The notes under the pieces are model-generated. The model worked only from the letters and a program-made list of their open reading frames with translations. It was not told the DNA's origin and did not search any database. A stretch of 64,000 nucleotides of DNA from Planktothrix sp. PCC 11201. Its GTDB lineage: Bacteria; Cyanobacteriota; Cyanobacteriia; Cyanobacteriales; Microcoleaceae. Each line of letters begins with the position of its first letter. Within the stretch, counting starts at the first letter, position 1. This document shows, piece after piece, positions 53,615-63,686 of this stretch. The stretch covers positions 50,715 to 114,714 of the forward strand of contig NZ_LT797683.1 in assembly GCF_900009135.1 (NCBI RefSeq), read 5' to 3'. A program made the translations under genes and the position numbers.

Positions 53615-56600
53615 ATGTTATCTAACTCTTTCCATTCTCAAGCCGAAAAAAATTATCAAAATCGTTCTTTTAAAGGAAAAGATTTATCCCTAGAAGACTT
53701 TTCTAATGCCGATATTCGGGGTTGTGATTTTACTGAAGCCAACCTCACGGGGGCAAACTTTCGAGGGGCTAAAGCGGGATTATCACAACAGGGCATTTAC
53801 CGCAGTTTATTGATAGCAGCAGCCCTATCAGGATTAGCAGGAGCCGCTGCTACACTAGCCGTTGGTCAACCGATTGCATTGATGACTCCTAAACCCGAAC
53901 CAATTGTGCCATTTATGGTAAGTTTTATCGTGGGATTAATTGTGATTTTTGTGAATGGTATCCTATTAATATCTAGTCTCAAAAATGGGTTAGAAAAAAC
54001 AATTCAAAATCTAGGAATTACGATTGCAGTTTTGATTCCTGTCGGGGGAATTTTAGCTGCATTAGGAAATGCTAAAACTCCGATTTTATCAGAGTTGCGA
54101 GTTTTTAGAATCAGCTATTTAATGAACTCAAACCAAATAGGAAACCCAATTCCGGCTCTGATTGTCACCCTTACAGCTTCAATGGGAGCCACGCTAACAG
54201 TTATTTTTACCTTAGCTTTAGCCATTGCGATCGCAACTATTACCTTAAACAAAATCTTCAAATTATTAATCATTGTAGAAGCATTAGCAATTGGAATTAT
54301 TGCCAGTGCTATTGTCACTAGAAATGCCGATGATAGAGTTTTTGAAGTGTTTTCCGTAGTTAATGGAGAGCCAGCCCCCTTACCTGCCATCATCACCCTA
54401 ATTGCCTTAGTAATATTATCAATAATTTTAGCAACTATTCTGATCTTAGTGAGTAGTAATATTGGCAATAAAGTTTTAAAAGAAGAAGAAAAATATTCAA
54501 TTATTCGACAATTTGCGATCGCAATTTCTGCCTGGGGCGGAACTTCCTTTGTTAAAGCCAACTTAACCCAAGCCCATTTTAATCAAGCCCTATTAAAAAG
54601 TACCGACTTTAGCGATGCTAATATCAAGCATACACGCTGGTATCAAGCCGAAAAATTAGAATGGGCAAAAGTCGGAAACACGATTTTAGAAAATGCCCAA
54701 GTCCGAGAATTACTTGTTAGTTTAGATGGATATAGAAAAACATTTATTGGTCTGAATTTAAGAGAAGCAAACTTAATGAATGCTAACCTAGAATATGCTA
54801 ATTTAAGAGGATCTGATCTGAGTGAAGCCACCTTAGAAACAGCAAATTTAGAATGGGCAAACCTCACCCAAACCCAAGCTATAGGGACTAATTTTAAAGA
54901 AGCTCGTTTAACCGGGTCTTATGGTTTAAGCACTTGGAATATTGACAGCACCACTAATTTATTATGGGTGAATTGTAAGTTTATTTATCTATTAGAATAT
55001 CCCAAACCCGCAACCGATGACCGCGAACGTCGCCCCAGTAGCGGAGAATTTGGGCCGGATGAATTTACTAAATTATTTCAAGAAGCGATAGATACCGTTG
55101 ATTTAATCTTCCGAGAAGGAGTTGATTGGCGAGCGTTTATTTATTCCTTTAAAAAAGTTCAAGTTGAAAACTCAGAAACCGAATTAACTATCCAAAGAAT
55201 TGAAAATAAAGGCGATGGCGTTTTTATTGTGCGGGTGCAGGTTCCCCCCGAAACGGATAAAGCCAAAATTCATCAAAACTTTACTCAAACCTATCAGGAA
55301 ACCTTACAAACCTTAGAAGCAGAATATCAAGATAAATTAAAAATCAAAGACTCAGAAATTGCTAACTATCGTGAACGTAGTTCTAATATGACTGAAGTAA
55401 TTCGGCTATTGGCAAGTCGAGAAATTACTCAAGACCGTAAATTTATCAAAAAATCTCCCCTAGTTGTAGGTAAATTAGTAATTTTAAAGATTATTAAAGG
55501 AGACTTTAAAACTGGGTTCACGGTGATGTTACAATTAGGACAAGATGGAATGTTACCCACCACAGAAATTTCCGGTTCCCTACCCCCTTTTCCTGAACTA
55601 GAAGCCACCTATCAACAGTGGAAAATCCTTTATCATAAACTTCAACTTCCTGTGAGGATTAGTGGGAGAAAAGTTAATCTTTTTTCCTCTGAAGATGTAT
55701 GTAAAGAGTCGGCAAAACTGTTAGAAAAACACCTCAAAATCTGGCTGAAATCAGAGGAATTTTATCCCCTGAAAGATCGGTTACAACAAAAATTGAATTC
55801 CACCGATGAAATTCGATTGATTCTGCAAACAGAACATCCGACATTGCTGCGACTTCCTTGGCAAGTTTGGGAGATTTTTGAACATTACCCCAAAGCGGAA
55901 ATTGCCTTGAGTTTACCCCAATACGACCAAGTGGAATCTGTTAATTTAAACCTACCGAGAACGCGAGTTAGAATTTTAGCGATTTTAGGAAATAATCAAG
56001 ATATTAATGTTCAGAAAGATCGAGCGATTTTACAACAGATTATCGGTGCGGATGTGACAGTTTTAGATCAACCCCAACGGTTAGAGGTTGATGTTCACCT
56101 CCGCGATGAAATTGGCTGGGATATTCTGTTTTTTGCCGGACATAGTTTAACCGAGAAAGAATCCGGGATTATTCATATTAATCCGACGGATTATTTAACC
56201 ATTTCTGATTTAAAATATTCCCTCCGATTTGCTGTTAATCGAGGGCTGAAATTAGCCATTTTTAACTCCTGTGATGGGTTAGGGTTAGCGCGGGATTTAG
56301 CGGATTTACAAATTCCTCAAATTATTGTGATGCGAGAACCCGTCCCTGATACTATTGCTACGGAATTTTTAAAATATTTTCTCCTAGCATTTTCTAAGGG
56401 AAAAACCTTATATACAGCCGTGCGCGAAGCCAGAGAAAAACTCCACGCTAAAGAAGATCAATATCCCTGTGCGAGTTGGTTGCCAATTATTTTTCAAAAT
56501 CCGGCAGAAATGCCCTTAATTTGGGATGATTTACGGGGTTTATCTTCAACAATAACTGATGGGAAAACCAGTTTAGAAGATTTAGCAAAATTACGAGAAC

Positions 56601-56827
56601 TATTTGAACAAAATCTTGATTTATCCCCTTTAGAACAGGCGAATATTTTAGAGCAATTGCAAGCTTTATTTCAAATAGTACCCATGCCTCCCTCGGAGCT
56701 TAAACAACGTTTAGGAAGTCAATCTTTAATGGTGATTAAAGGGACTATTGCTGATTTTCCCCCTACCTCGGAATTTAAGCAACAGTGTCAACAGTTATTA
56801 AGTCGTATTGGTCAGGATATCTTATAA
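53615..56827 (+). CDS. Pentapeptide-repeat, membrane and CHAT-protease protein
   Basis: The 1070 residues comprise pentapeptide repeats (residues about 15-55: LEDFSNADIRGCDF, EANLTGANFRGAK), a block of about seven membrane helices (65-295), more pentapeptides (310-440: REANLMNANLEYANLRGSDL), a Lys/Glu-rich coiled region (450-640), an unassigned domain (about 640-780) and a C-terminal CHAT domain (about 780-985) with His in FFAGHS (near 842) and Cys in FNSCDGLG (near 885). The active site appears intact. CHAT proteins are caspase-fold peptidases, several of which act in phage defence or cell death. It starts 12 bp after the pseudopilin gene, with no ribosome site of its own, so it is probably coupled to it. 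Confidence 0.88.
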   Translation: MLSNSFHSQAEKNYQNRSFKGKDLSLEDFSNADIRGCDFTEANLTGANFRGAKAGLSQQGIYRSLLIAAALSGLAGAAATLAVGQPIALMTPKPEPIVPFMVSFIVGLIVIFVNGILLISSLKNGLEKTIQNLGITIAVLIPVGGILAALGNAKTPILSELRVFRISYLMNSNQIGNPIPALIVTLTASMGATLTVIFTLALAIAIATITLNKIFKLLIIVEALAIGIIASAIVTRNADDRVFEVFSVVNGEPAPLPAIITLIALVILSIILATILILVSSNIGNKVLKEEEKYSIIRQFAIAISAWGGTSFVKANLTQAHFNQALLKSTDFSDANIKHTRWYQAEKLEWAKVGNTILENAQVRELLVSLDGYRKTFIGLNLREANLMNANLEYANLRGSDLSEATLETANLEWANLTQTQAIGTNFKEARLTGSYGLSTWNIDSTTNLLWVNCKFIYLLEYPKPATDDRERRPSSGEFGPDEFTKLFQEAIDTVDLIFREGVDWRAFIYSFKKVQVENSETELTIQRIENKGDGVFIVRVQVPPETDKAKIHQNFTQTYQETLQTLEAEYQDKLKIKDSEIANYRERSSNMTEVIRLLASREITQDRKFIKKSPLVVGKLVILKIIKGDFKTGFTVMLQLGQDGMLPTTEISGSLPPFPELEATYQQWKILYHKLQLPVRISGRKVNLFSSEDVCKESAKLLEKHLKIWLKSEEFYPLKDRLQQKLNSTDEIRLILQTEHPTLLRLPWQVWEIFEHYPKAEIALSLPQYDQVESVNLNLPRTRVRILAILGNNQDINVQKDRAILQQIIGADVTVLDQPQRLEVDVHLRDEIGWDILFFAGHSLTEKESGIIHINPTDYLTISDLKYSLRFAVNRGLKLAIFNSCDGLGLARDLADLQIPQIIVMREPVPDTIATEFLKYFLLAFSKGKTLYTAVREAREKLHAKEDQYPCASWLPIIFQNPAEMPLIWDDLRGLSSTITDGKTSLEDLAKLRELFEQNLDLSPLEQANILEQLQALFQIVPMPPSELKQRLGSQSLMVIKGTIADFPPTSEFKQQCQQLLSRIGQDIL

Positions 56828-56975
56828 CCGTTGTAGGGGGAGTAGGTTTAGTCATTCTTTTGCTATTGTTTCAGTCTCGCAAGCGGGATTATTTTAATTG
56901 AAAGTTCACGAAAATCATAGTAAACCGAAACAATTCTCCTGTCTAGTGGAATCTTATATGATATTGCGATCGCCC

Positions 56976-59129
56976 TTAACTTTTAACAATTGCCCCAAAA
57001 TCCGCTAAAACCCGGGCATGATTTCTTAATAACCCCAATAAATTCAAACGATTACGTTGAATATTGGGATCATCATCCATGACCAAAACACTTTCGGGGC
57101 CATCAAAAAAGCGACTCACCGTGGGAGTAATTTCCCCCAAGGCTTCCACCAATTGACGATAATTTCTGGTAGCTTGAGAGGCTTTTGTTTTCGGAACTAA
57201 CTGTACTAAAGCCTGATAGAATTCCCGTTCTGAGGACTTTTGAAATAACTCGGGATTAACTGTCATTTCCGGTTGCAATTCCAGGGTGTTTAAATCTCCT
57301 TGTTTCGCCAAACGAGTTGAACGATTAACGGTTTCATAAATTTGGTTTAAACTGCCATCTTTACGAATAGTTTGTAGGAACAAAGCCCGATCTCGAACAT
57401 CTAACAAATCCTGTAACGCCCGTTCTTGATATTCCAGATCATTCTCTCCTAAAACCGCATTCACCAAATCATAATCAATCGCTTTTTCATCCTGCAATAA
57501 AGTTCTAATTCGTTGCAGGAAAAAATCATATAATTCATGATTTAATCCTAAAATTGCATTAGGAAAAGTATTAACAAAATCCACCGCAATTTGTTTCAGG
57601 AGTTGATATAAATTTAAGGGTAAATCCGTCGCCCAAATAATATTAACCACCGCATTCGCCGCCCGACGTAAAGCAAAGGGATCGGAGGAACCCGTGGGTA
57701 ACATTCCCAAACCAAAAATACTGACTAAAGTATCGAGTTTATCAGCTAAACCTACTACTTGACCGACTAGGGTTTGGGGTAAATTATCCGTAGCATTCCG
57801 TGGTAAATAATGTTCAAAAATTGCCGTTGCTACCGCTTCCGGTTCTCCCCCTTCCCGAGCATATTTTTCCCCCATTATCCCTTGTAATTCAGGAAATTCA
57901 TAGACCATTTGGGTAACTAAATCCGCCTTACATAATAACGCAGCCCGTTGAATTGAATCGCGATCAGATTCACTAATATTCAGTTGCTCACTAATCCAAT
58001 TCGCAATTTTACCAATCCGATTCACCTTATCCCGAACTGAACCTAAATCCTCTTGAAAAGTCACCGCTTCTAAGGAGGGCAAATAGCTTTCTAAAGGATT
58101 TTTTAAATCGGATTGATAGAAAAATTGTCCATCGGCTAACCTCGCCCGAATTACTCTTTCATTTCCCGCCGCAATCAAATCGGATTTAGCCGGATCTCCA
58201 TTAGAAATCGTGATAAAATAGGGCTTTAAGGGCGATGAATTTTTGGTTTCCGTTGTTAATATCGGAAAGTACCGTTGATGGGTCACCATGACGGTTTTAA
58301 TCACCTCTGCGGGTAAATCTAAAAATTCCTGATCAAAGGTTCCGACAACCGCCGTCGGCCATTCCACTAAATTAACGACTTCTGCTAATAAATCTTCAGG
58401 AATTTCGGCCTCTCCCCCCACACTATTCGCCGCGATTTTAACTTCTTTTTGAATAGTCTGAATTCGTTCTTGGGGGTCAACTTGAACAAAGGCTTTTTTG
58501 AGAGATTCAGCGTAGGTTTTAGCATGGGAAATAGAGATCGGTTCAGGATGTAGAACCCGATGTCCGTGGGAAATGCGATCGCTTTTAACTACTTCTGAAC
58601 CACTAACCAATGTAATCGGTAAAACCCGATCTTCTAATAATGCAATTAACCAGCGAATCGGCCGGGGAAATTTCAAATCCCCATCCCCCCAACGCATAAA
58701 CCGTTTCCCTTCTAATTTGGTAATCCATTCTGATGTTAATTCGACTAAAATTTCCGCCGTTAATCGACCGGGAATTTTCTTTAAAACAAAGACAAAATCC
58801 CCTTTAGAAGTCGGACGAATTTCTAAATCTTCTAAGGTCACGCCCTGTTTTTTAATAAATCCTTCCGCCGCTGGAGTCGGTTTTCCATCTTTAAATGCTG
58901 TAGTTGCCGGAGGGCCTTTAATTTCTTCTTCTCGGTCGGGTTGGTGGCTAGGAAGTCCCTCAATGACCACCGCCAACCTTCGAGGAGTTCCGTATACTTG
59001 AACCGACTCGAAAGTTAAAAATTGTTCACTGAGACTAGCTGGAATTTTCTGTTTCCACTGTTGAATGGCGGTTTCAACAAAGGTGGCTGGTAATTCTTCT
59101 GTACCCACTTCAAGTAAAAAACTAACCAT
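56976..59129 (-). CDS. glyS: Glycyl-tRNA synthetase beta subunit
   Basis: The ATG at 59129 opens the conserved start [20 protein letters not shown]; an upstream frame to 59177 adds only a hydrophobic, unconserved leader. The 717-residue product has family length. [52 protein letters not shown] and [30 protein letters not shown] are characteristic. It binds tRNA(Gly) and works with the GlyQ alpha subunit encoded elsewhere. Confidence 0.95.
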   Translation of the reverse strand: MVSFLLEVGTEELPATFVETAIQQWKQKIPASLSEQFLTFESVQVYGTPRRLAVVIEGLPSHQPDREEEIKGPPATTAFKDGKPTPAAEGFIKKQGVTLEDLEIRPTSKGDFVFVLKKIPGRLTAEILVELTSEWITKLEGKRFMRWGDGDLKFPRPIRWLIALLEDRVLPITLVSGSEVVKSDRISHGHRVLHPEPISISHAKTYAESLKKAFVQVDPQERIQTIQKEVKIAANSVGGEAEIPEDLLAEVVNLVEWPTAVVGTFDQEFLDLPAEVIKTVMVTHQRYFPILTTETKNSSPLKPYFITISNGDPAKSDLIAAGNERVIRARLADGQFFYQSDLKNPLESYLPSLEAVTFQEDLGSVRDKVNRIGKIANWISEQLNISESDRDSIQRAALLCKADLVTQMVYEFPELQGIMGEKYAREGGEPEAVATAIFEHYLPRNATDNLPQTLVGQVVGLADKLDTLVSIFGLGMLPTGSSDPFALRRAANAVVNIIWATDLPLNLYQLLKQIAVDFVNTFPNAILGLNHELYDFFLQRIRTLLQDEKAIDYDLVNAVLGENDLEYQERALQDLLDVRDRALFLQTIRKDGSLNQIYETVNRSTRLAKQGDLNTLELQPEMTVNPELFQKSSEREFYQALVQLVPKTKASQATRNYRQLVEALGEITPTVSRFFDGPESVLVMDDDPNIQRNRLNLLGLLRNHARVLADFGAIVKS

Positions 59130-59239
59130 AGGAAATTTTATAAAGAATGTTACTAAGACAATTAAGGTGACCAACAATTACCATAGCAGGTTAGGGGGTC
59201 ATTTCTCAAGGGTTAATCATTTTTTGAGAATTTTTAATC

Positions 59240-59273
59240 CCTGTGGAGACGCGCCATGGCTCGTCTCTACAGG
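59240..59273. repeat. Intergenic palindrome with GAGACG...CGTCTC core
   Basis: CCTGTGGAGACG (59240-59251) and CGTCTCTACAGG (59262-59273) are complementary except one G-T pair, around CGCCATGGCT. It lies between glyS and a Uma2 gene. The core is the same as the repeat inside birA. Confidence 0.7.
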
Positions 59274-59289
59274 ATTTTTGAAAATGTCT

Positions 59290-59970
59290 TTATTCCATCG
59301 GTTCGATACCTAAAGATCGCAATTGTTCGGCTAAACGTTCAGCCCGATTTTGTGCTTCATTAGCCCGATTTTCTGCTTTTAATGCCGCTTCTTCAGGGGT
59401 TGAAACCAGATCACCTTCTGAAGTAAAATACCGTAGTTTTTCTTGGTAAATTCCCAGGAATAACCCTAATACTTCACTTTTTAATAATCCGGCGGTATTG
59501 GGAATAATTTCTTGATATTCCTGTCCGACTAATTTAAAACCATTTAGTTCTAAATCATCGGGAGAAAACCAGAAATATTCTTGGGTTCTAAATTGATCTT
59601 GATATAAATTCTTTTTAGTCGTTTTATCGGTTTCTGCCGTTGAGTTAGAAAGAAGTTCAATAATTAAATCGGGATATTTCCCTTCTTCTTCCCAAACTAC
59701 CCAGGATTTTCTTGGCTGTTTAGAAGTATTTCTCACCAAGAAAAAATCAGGCCCGCGAAAGTCTCGATTTCTCAGTTGTTGACGGCTAAAATAGATGGTT
59801 AAATTTGCCCCAATAAAATAATCTGTTCTATCTCTCCATAACCAATCTAAACAAGATACTAATAAGGCTAACTGGAGATAGTGTAACGTACTTTCCATTT
59901 CTATATACTCACTTTCAACCTGAGTCCCATCGGGCATTAATGCCTCGAATTGTTCTGCGGTAATTGACAT
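59290..59970 (-). CDS. Uma2-family (DUF820) protein with C-terminal coiled coil
   Basis: This 226-residue protein has the Uma2 fold: YIEMESTLHYLQLALLVSCL, FRGPDFFLVRNTSKQ with the PD motif, and YPDLIIELLSNSTAETDKTTK with YRDQ/YFWFSPDDLELNG. A C-terminal Ala/Glu/Arg-rich coiled coil follows (ALKAENRANEAQNRAERLAE). This long form is one of the common cyanobacterial subtypes. The function is unknown; the Asp, Glu and Lys residues of a PD-(D/E)xK site appear present. Confidence 0.85.
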   Translation of the reverse strand: MSITAEQFEALMPDGTQVESEYIEMESTLHYLQLALLVSCLDWLWRDRTDYFIGANLTIYFSRQQLRNRDFRGPDFFLVRNTSKQPRKSWVVWEEEGKYPDLIIELLSNSTAETDKTTKKNLYQDQFRTQEYFWFSPDDLELNGFKLVGQEYQEIIPNTAGLLKSEVLGLFLGIYQEKLRYFTSEGDLVSTPEEAALKAENRANEAQNRAERLAEQLRSLGIEPME

Positions 59971-60080
59971 TTTTGTTCCTCCTCATTTGAGGTTGGGTTA
60001 ATTTATTATATAGCAAGTATCAAGGAATTGCTTAAAAGTAGGATTACGATGATTAACCCTAAAAAAACGACTTTCAGTGT

Positions 60081-60108
60081 GTAGGGGCGAGGCGCGCCTC
60101 GCCCCTAC
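60081..60108. repeat. Perfect 28-bp palindrome with GTAGGGG...CCCCTAC ends
   Basis: The left arm GTAGGGGCGAGGCG and its exact reverse complement join without a loop. It lies just downstream of the acyltransferase stop, upstream of the Uma2 gene. It is the same element type as 5898-5923 and the arms of 36086-36146. Confidence 0.75.
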
Positions 60109-60121
60109 GATGAATGGGATT

Positions 60122-61471
60122 TTAATGCTCAATCATCTGTTCTAAAGCAGTCTGTAAATCCTGGGTTAAATTAGCAACCGCTTGACGACGGTTTGTTTGA
60201 TAATCTGACCATTTTTCAGTCACAGAAATCGGTTCACCAATGGTTAATTTAGCGCGTTTTTTTCCTAAATGGGGACGTTTTTGAGGGTTTTCTCCCTTTA
60301 ATCGAGTTACCATTGTCCAAACAATTAAAGTGGTTTCGGCAAAACGATCAAAAGTCGGATTTTCTTTAATATAACTGCCTGTTACCCCCACAAAACTTTC
60401 CACTAATCTCATATTCCACATTCGCAAACTAGCTTCGGTTGCTACCCGATCTGCTAATCCTAATTCTACGGCCGACCAGGTATCATTTGCCTTGAGATCA
60501 TAGCGATAAATACAATCCCACCCCGCCTGTTCTAAGCGACGACAACGACTACTTAAATCTCCCATGGGTTTGAGATTAAAATATTCTTCAGCCACCGTTA
60601 AAGCAATGTCTAATAATCGTTTAATGCGATCAGAAAAATCAAGGGTTTCATCTGGGGGAATATTCCGATAATAAAATTGACGATAAAAATTTTCCATGAT
60701 ATCTAATAAATGATTTCCTAACCGAATTAAACGGCTATAGAGAGATGCAAAGGTTAAGTCTGGGGTAGATGGGGGTAAGTTACAATCCCTTTCTAATTGG
60801 GCAATTAATTTTTCTAAATCTTCCCAATTATCTTTAATATAAAAATACTGTATACCAACCGGAACTAAATAAACTTCTTCCGAGCGTTCAGCTTTTTTTA
60901 AATCCTCAACACACCAAAATCCTAATTGAGAAATTCCGGGTTCTAAAGGACTAATATTTTGATTATGTCCATTAGTTGCTCCTTCCGGTGCGGCGGCTAA
61001 AGGAAATTGACCATTCATAAATAAATCCCTGGCGGATCGTAACCCTAAACGATCTACTTTCCCCCTTAAAATCGGTGTTCCTCCTAATTTTGGAAACAAC
61101 CAAGAAACTATATTTCCTGCCCATAAAGGAATCCCTCGATCATACATAAAATGGGCATGAATAGGATTATATAAGACCATTTCCTGTTGTTTGGCACTTT
61201 CAGGAACAAATCGCCATAATAATTGACCAATACAATAGGGATCATCTGTATGGGGATGACGAAAAGCCAATAAAAATCTAACTTTTTCGCTTTGAAATTG
61301 TTGATAAAGATTAACTAATCGTTCAATTTGTTCTACCTTAATTTCAACTAGGGGCGTTTTCCATCTGATCCAAAATGGTATCCCCCATTGACAGACTTTT
61401 AGCACCAAAGGGTTAAAATTAGGCGGAATAAAATCTAGGGTGGGTTGTATATTTTTAATCAGATTAGCCAT
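60122..61471 (-). CDS. PlsC-like acyltransferase-family protein
   Basis: This 449-residue protein has an acyltransferase block in the N-terminal part: LLAFRHPHTDDPYCIGQLLW supplies an H-x4-D motif near residue 73, PILRGKVDRLGLRSARDLFM is the second block, and LAAAPEGATNGH replaces the usual EGT motif near 160. The C-terminal ~230 residues have no recognisable domain. It probably uses acyl-CoA or acyl-ACP with a glycerolipid or carotenoid-like acceptor. I cannot name the substrate. It is single, followed by a palindrome. Confidence 0.75.
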   Translation of the reverse strand: MANLIKNIQPTLDFIPPNFNPLVLKVCQWGIPFWIRWKTPLVEIKVEQIERLVNLYQQFQSEKVRFLLAFRHPHTDDPYCIGQLLWRFVPESAKQQEMVLYNPIHAHFMYDRGIPLWAGNIVSWLFPKLGGTPILRGKVDRLGLRSARDLFMNGQFPLAAAPEGATNGHNQNISPLEPGISQLGFWCVEDLKKAERSEEVYLVPVGIQYFYIKDNWEDLEKLIAQLERDCNLPPSTPDLTFASLYSRLIRLGNHLLDIMENFYRQFYYRNIPPDETLDFSDRIKRLLDIALTVAEEYFNLKPMGDLSSRCRRLEQAGWDCIYRYDLKANDTWSAVELGLADRVATEASLRMWNMRLVESFVGVTGSYIKENPTFDRFAETTLIVWTMVTRLKGENPQKRPHLGKKRAKLTIGEPISVTEKWSDYQTNRRQAVANLTQDLQTALEQMIEH

Positions 61472-61809
61472 AAATTAGGGTCGAATCAATGTAATAAGTA
61501 TTAAAGCGGATTGAACTCAACTCATTATTATAGCAATCCATCAGAATTTTGTTGTAATATTTGATTCCAGGGATTTCTGATCAAACCCCTGTTCTAGTTT
61601 GGCTTTGGAGGGACATCAATCCTAGATTTTTTGATAATTCCTGACCATAAATTAAGTAAAAAGACTTATCATAGAACCCTTGAATTGTTCTGTCAATCTC
61701 TAAAATTTACCCATAATTCGTTACAATGACAACCAAACTTTACCTCTAAAAACGGTTTGCTTTAAAAGGACAAATCATCAAGTTTTCACTTAGAAGGCAG
61801 GTAGAAAGG
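61472..61809. other. Intergenic region between divergent genes, nothing further seen
   Basis: These 338 bp separate the starts of the acyltransferase and DUF4241 genes and must hold both promoters. I saw no repeat, RNA gene or open frame of note. GAAGGCAGG lies 12-20 bp before the DUF4241 ATG. Confidence 0.6.
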
Positions 61810-62442
61810 ATGAATCCCACTGACTTGAATCAAGCATTTCAACATGGTTATTGTTTTCAAACTACCCTTGATCAACATAACGATCAAATTACCTATTCCG
61901 TCCATACCCTCGGTGAATTAGTTTTAACCTCTGGGAAAATTGCCGTTTGTGATCCTTTGGTTGTCCCTAATTCTCATCTGTGTTTGACTCAAACCCTAGC
62001 TGCGGGTCGTTATCCGGTGAAACTGAGTATCGCCACATTCCATGACCAAAAAGAGCAACGGGTCGCCTATGGGATGTTAGTTATTCGAGATCAACCTGCG
62101 GTTCGATGGGAATTAGCGCTATCTTCTCAAAAGGATCAAGAATCGGGTTATACCGTCACTTCTGGGACGGGATGTTTTATTGATGGGGAAGTGGTCAAAT
62201 ACTTATCTTCTCTTTCTGATAGTGAGTTTGAAAGTTATTATCATCATTTGGATCAAGTCTTAGATCAGACCTATGTTGATACCTGGGATTGGACAAATTT
62301 CTGTTTAGATGAATCAACCGGATTGAATATTATTGCCTTTCATTCCGGTTGGGGTGAGGGTTGTTATCCTTCCTATTGGGGTTATGATTCCCAGGGAAAT
62401 CCAGTCTGTTTAGTCACGGATTTTAGGCTTTGGGACTCGTGA
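61810..62442 (+). CDS. DUF4241-domain protein
   Basis: This 210-residue protein fits the DUF4241 family: VCDPLVVPNSHLCLTQTLAAG, YPVKLSIATFHDQKEQRVAYG, then GTGCFIDGEVVKYL and IAFHSGWGEGCYPSYWGYDS at the end. Function is unknown; members are found in many bacteria. It overlaps the convergent redoxin gene by 20 bp at the 3' ends (62423-62442). No signal peptide is seen. Confidence 0.8.
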   Translation: MNPTDLNQAFQHGYCFQTTLDQHNDQITYSVHTLGELVLTSGKIAVCDPLVVPNSHLCLTQTLAAGRYPVKLSIATFHDQKEQRVAYGMLVIRDQPAVRWELALSSQKDQESGYTVTSGTGCFIDGEVVKYLSSLSDSEFESYYHHLDQVLDQTYVDTWDWTNFCLDESTGLNIIAFHSGWGEGCYPSYWGYDSQGNPVCLVTDFRLWDS

Positions 62443-62980
62443 GGGGATCGACTACTTCCAATAGGGTTTTAATACTAGCATTGTAATCAAAAAAAGAAAA
62501 CAAATGTTTATATTGCAAGATGCCCTTTTTGTCTAAGACAAACTGCCCGGGTAAGGGCGCCCCCAGGGCTTGTCCCACTTGATACAACTGGAAAATGCCA
62601 CAGCTTGGATTACTCAGTAATGGCATTTTTAACCCCAGATCTTTGACTACAATTTTGCTTTGGCGTTCATCGGTACTGGTAATCATCAAAACTTCTATTC
62701 CCCTTTGCACAAAGGCTTCATAATTTTCATTCAGCGCTCTAACATGGGGATAACACCAGGGACAATATTGTTTTTCGGTAAAAATGCGGGTAAAGGCTAA
62801 AATCACGGGGCGATCGCCTCGAAACTGAGACAACCGCACTAATTGACCATTGGTAATATCGGGTAATTGAAAATCGGGGGTTTTCAACCCTATCTGTAAA
62901 TTGCTAGTGGCGGGGATCGGAAAAAAGTTATTCCAAAATCGACGATTAATTAAACCCGTAAAATCGTTAGAAGTCAGCAT
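62423..62980 (-). CDS. AhpC/TSA-type redoxin (peroxiredoxin-like)
   Basis: This 185-residue protein has a thioredoxin-like fold: LKTPDFQLPDITNGQLVRLS, then RPVILAFTRIFTEKQYCPWCYPHVRAL. The CPWC pair is at about residues 78-81, giving a CxxC site rather than the single peroxidatic Cys of ordinary peroxiredoxins. VLMITSTDERQSKIV, then PGQFVLDKKGILQYKHLF, complete the fold. It may reduce peroxides or act as a thiol-disulfide reductase. It lies 112 bp downstream of the 2-Cys peroxiredoxin gene on the same strand. Confidence 0.8.
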   Translation of the reverse strand: MLTSNDFTGLINRRFWNNFFPIPATSNLQIGLKTPDFQLPDITNGQLVRLSQFRGDRPVILAFTRIFTEKQYCPWCYPHVRALNENYEAFVQRGIEVLMITSTDERQSKIVVKDLGLKMPLLSNPSCGIFQLYQVGQALGAPLPGQFVLDKKGILQYKHLFSFFDYNASIKTLLEVVDPLTSPKA

Positions 62981-63092
62981 AATAGTTTGTGGTTTGTACT
63001 CATCTTAGTGTAAAACAATCTTACGGAATAGACGAAACCCGCCCTCACACAATTGTAAAGACGGGTTCCTAAATCTTGTCTAAAACCTAATC

Positions 63093-63686
63093 TTAGACCG
63101 CCGCAAAGAATTCTTTGGACTTGACGGGATCGGGGATCATGGTTTTGTCGCCCGGTTGCCAACCCGCAGGACAGACTTCATCGGGGTGAGCTTGAACATA
63201 TTGCAGGGCTTGCAGTGTCCGCAGAGTCTCATCCACGTTACGACCAAAGGCGAGGTTATTGATCGTGGCGTGTTGAATCACCCCTTCTTTGTCAATGATG
63301 AACAAACCGCGCAGAGCAATTCCAGCTTCAGGATCAAGCACGTTATAAGCAGTGCTGATTTCTTTTTTCAGGTCAGCCACCAGTGGATAGTTGAGATCGC
63401 CCACACCACCGGATTTGCGATCGGATTGAATCCAAGCGAGGTGAGAAAAGGCACTATCGACGGAAACCCCAAGAATTTGAGTATTGAGTTTGCTGAATTC
63501 TTCGGCGCGATCGCTAAAGGCAGTAATTTCAGTTGGGCAAACAAAGGTAAAGTCTAAGGGGTAGAAGAACAGAACCACATACTTACCCCGATAGTCAGAC
63601 AGGGAAATGTCTTTGAACTCCTGGTCAACAACGGCCGTTGCTTTAAAATCCGGGGCGACTTGGCCAACACGCAGGCTCTCAGCCAT
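63093..63686 (-). CDS. Typical 2-Cys peroxiredoxin
   Basis: This 197-residue protein has the full typical 2-Cys form: [19 protein letters not shown], the peroxidatic Cys in [16 protein letters not shown] (near residue 50) and the resolving Cys in [13 protein letters not shown] (near 172). The [14 protein letters not shown] loop near 94 gives hyperoxidation sensitivity in related enzymes. It reduces hydrogen peroxide with thioredoxin. AAGGAG precedes the ATG by 10 bp. A second redoxin gene follows on the same strand. Confidence 0.95.
   Translation of the reverse strand: MAESLRVGQVAPDFKATAVVDQEFKDISLSDYRGKYVVLFFYPLDFTFVCPTEITAFSDRAEEFSKLNTQILGVSVDSAFSHLAWIQSDRKSGGVGDLNYPLVADLKKEISTAYNVLDPEAGIALRGLFIIDKEGVIQHATINNLAFGRNVDETLRTLQALQYVQAHPDEVCPAGWQPGDKTMIPDPVKSKEFFAAV

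Noticed and set aside
59130..59177. Upstream extension of glyS
   Set aside because: It adds a hydrophobic, non-conserved leader; the family start [13 protein letters not shown] begins at 59129.
62974..63162. Minus-strand frame of 62 codons overlapping the peroxiredoxin gene
   Set aside because: It is a shifted frame of the peroxiredoxin 3' end, with no ribosome site.
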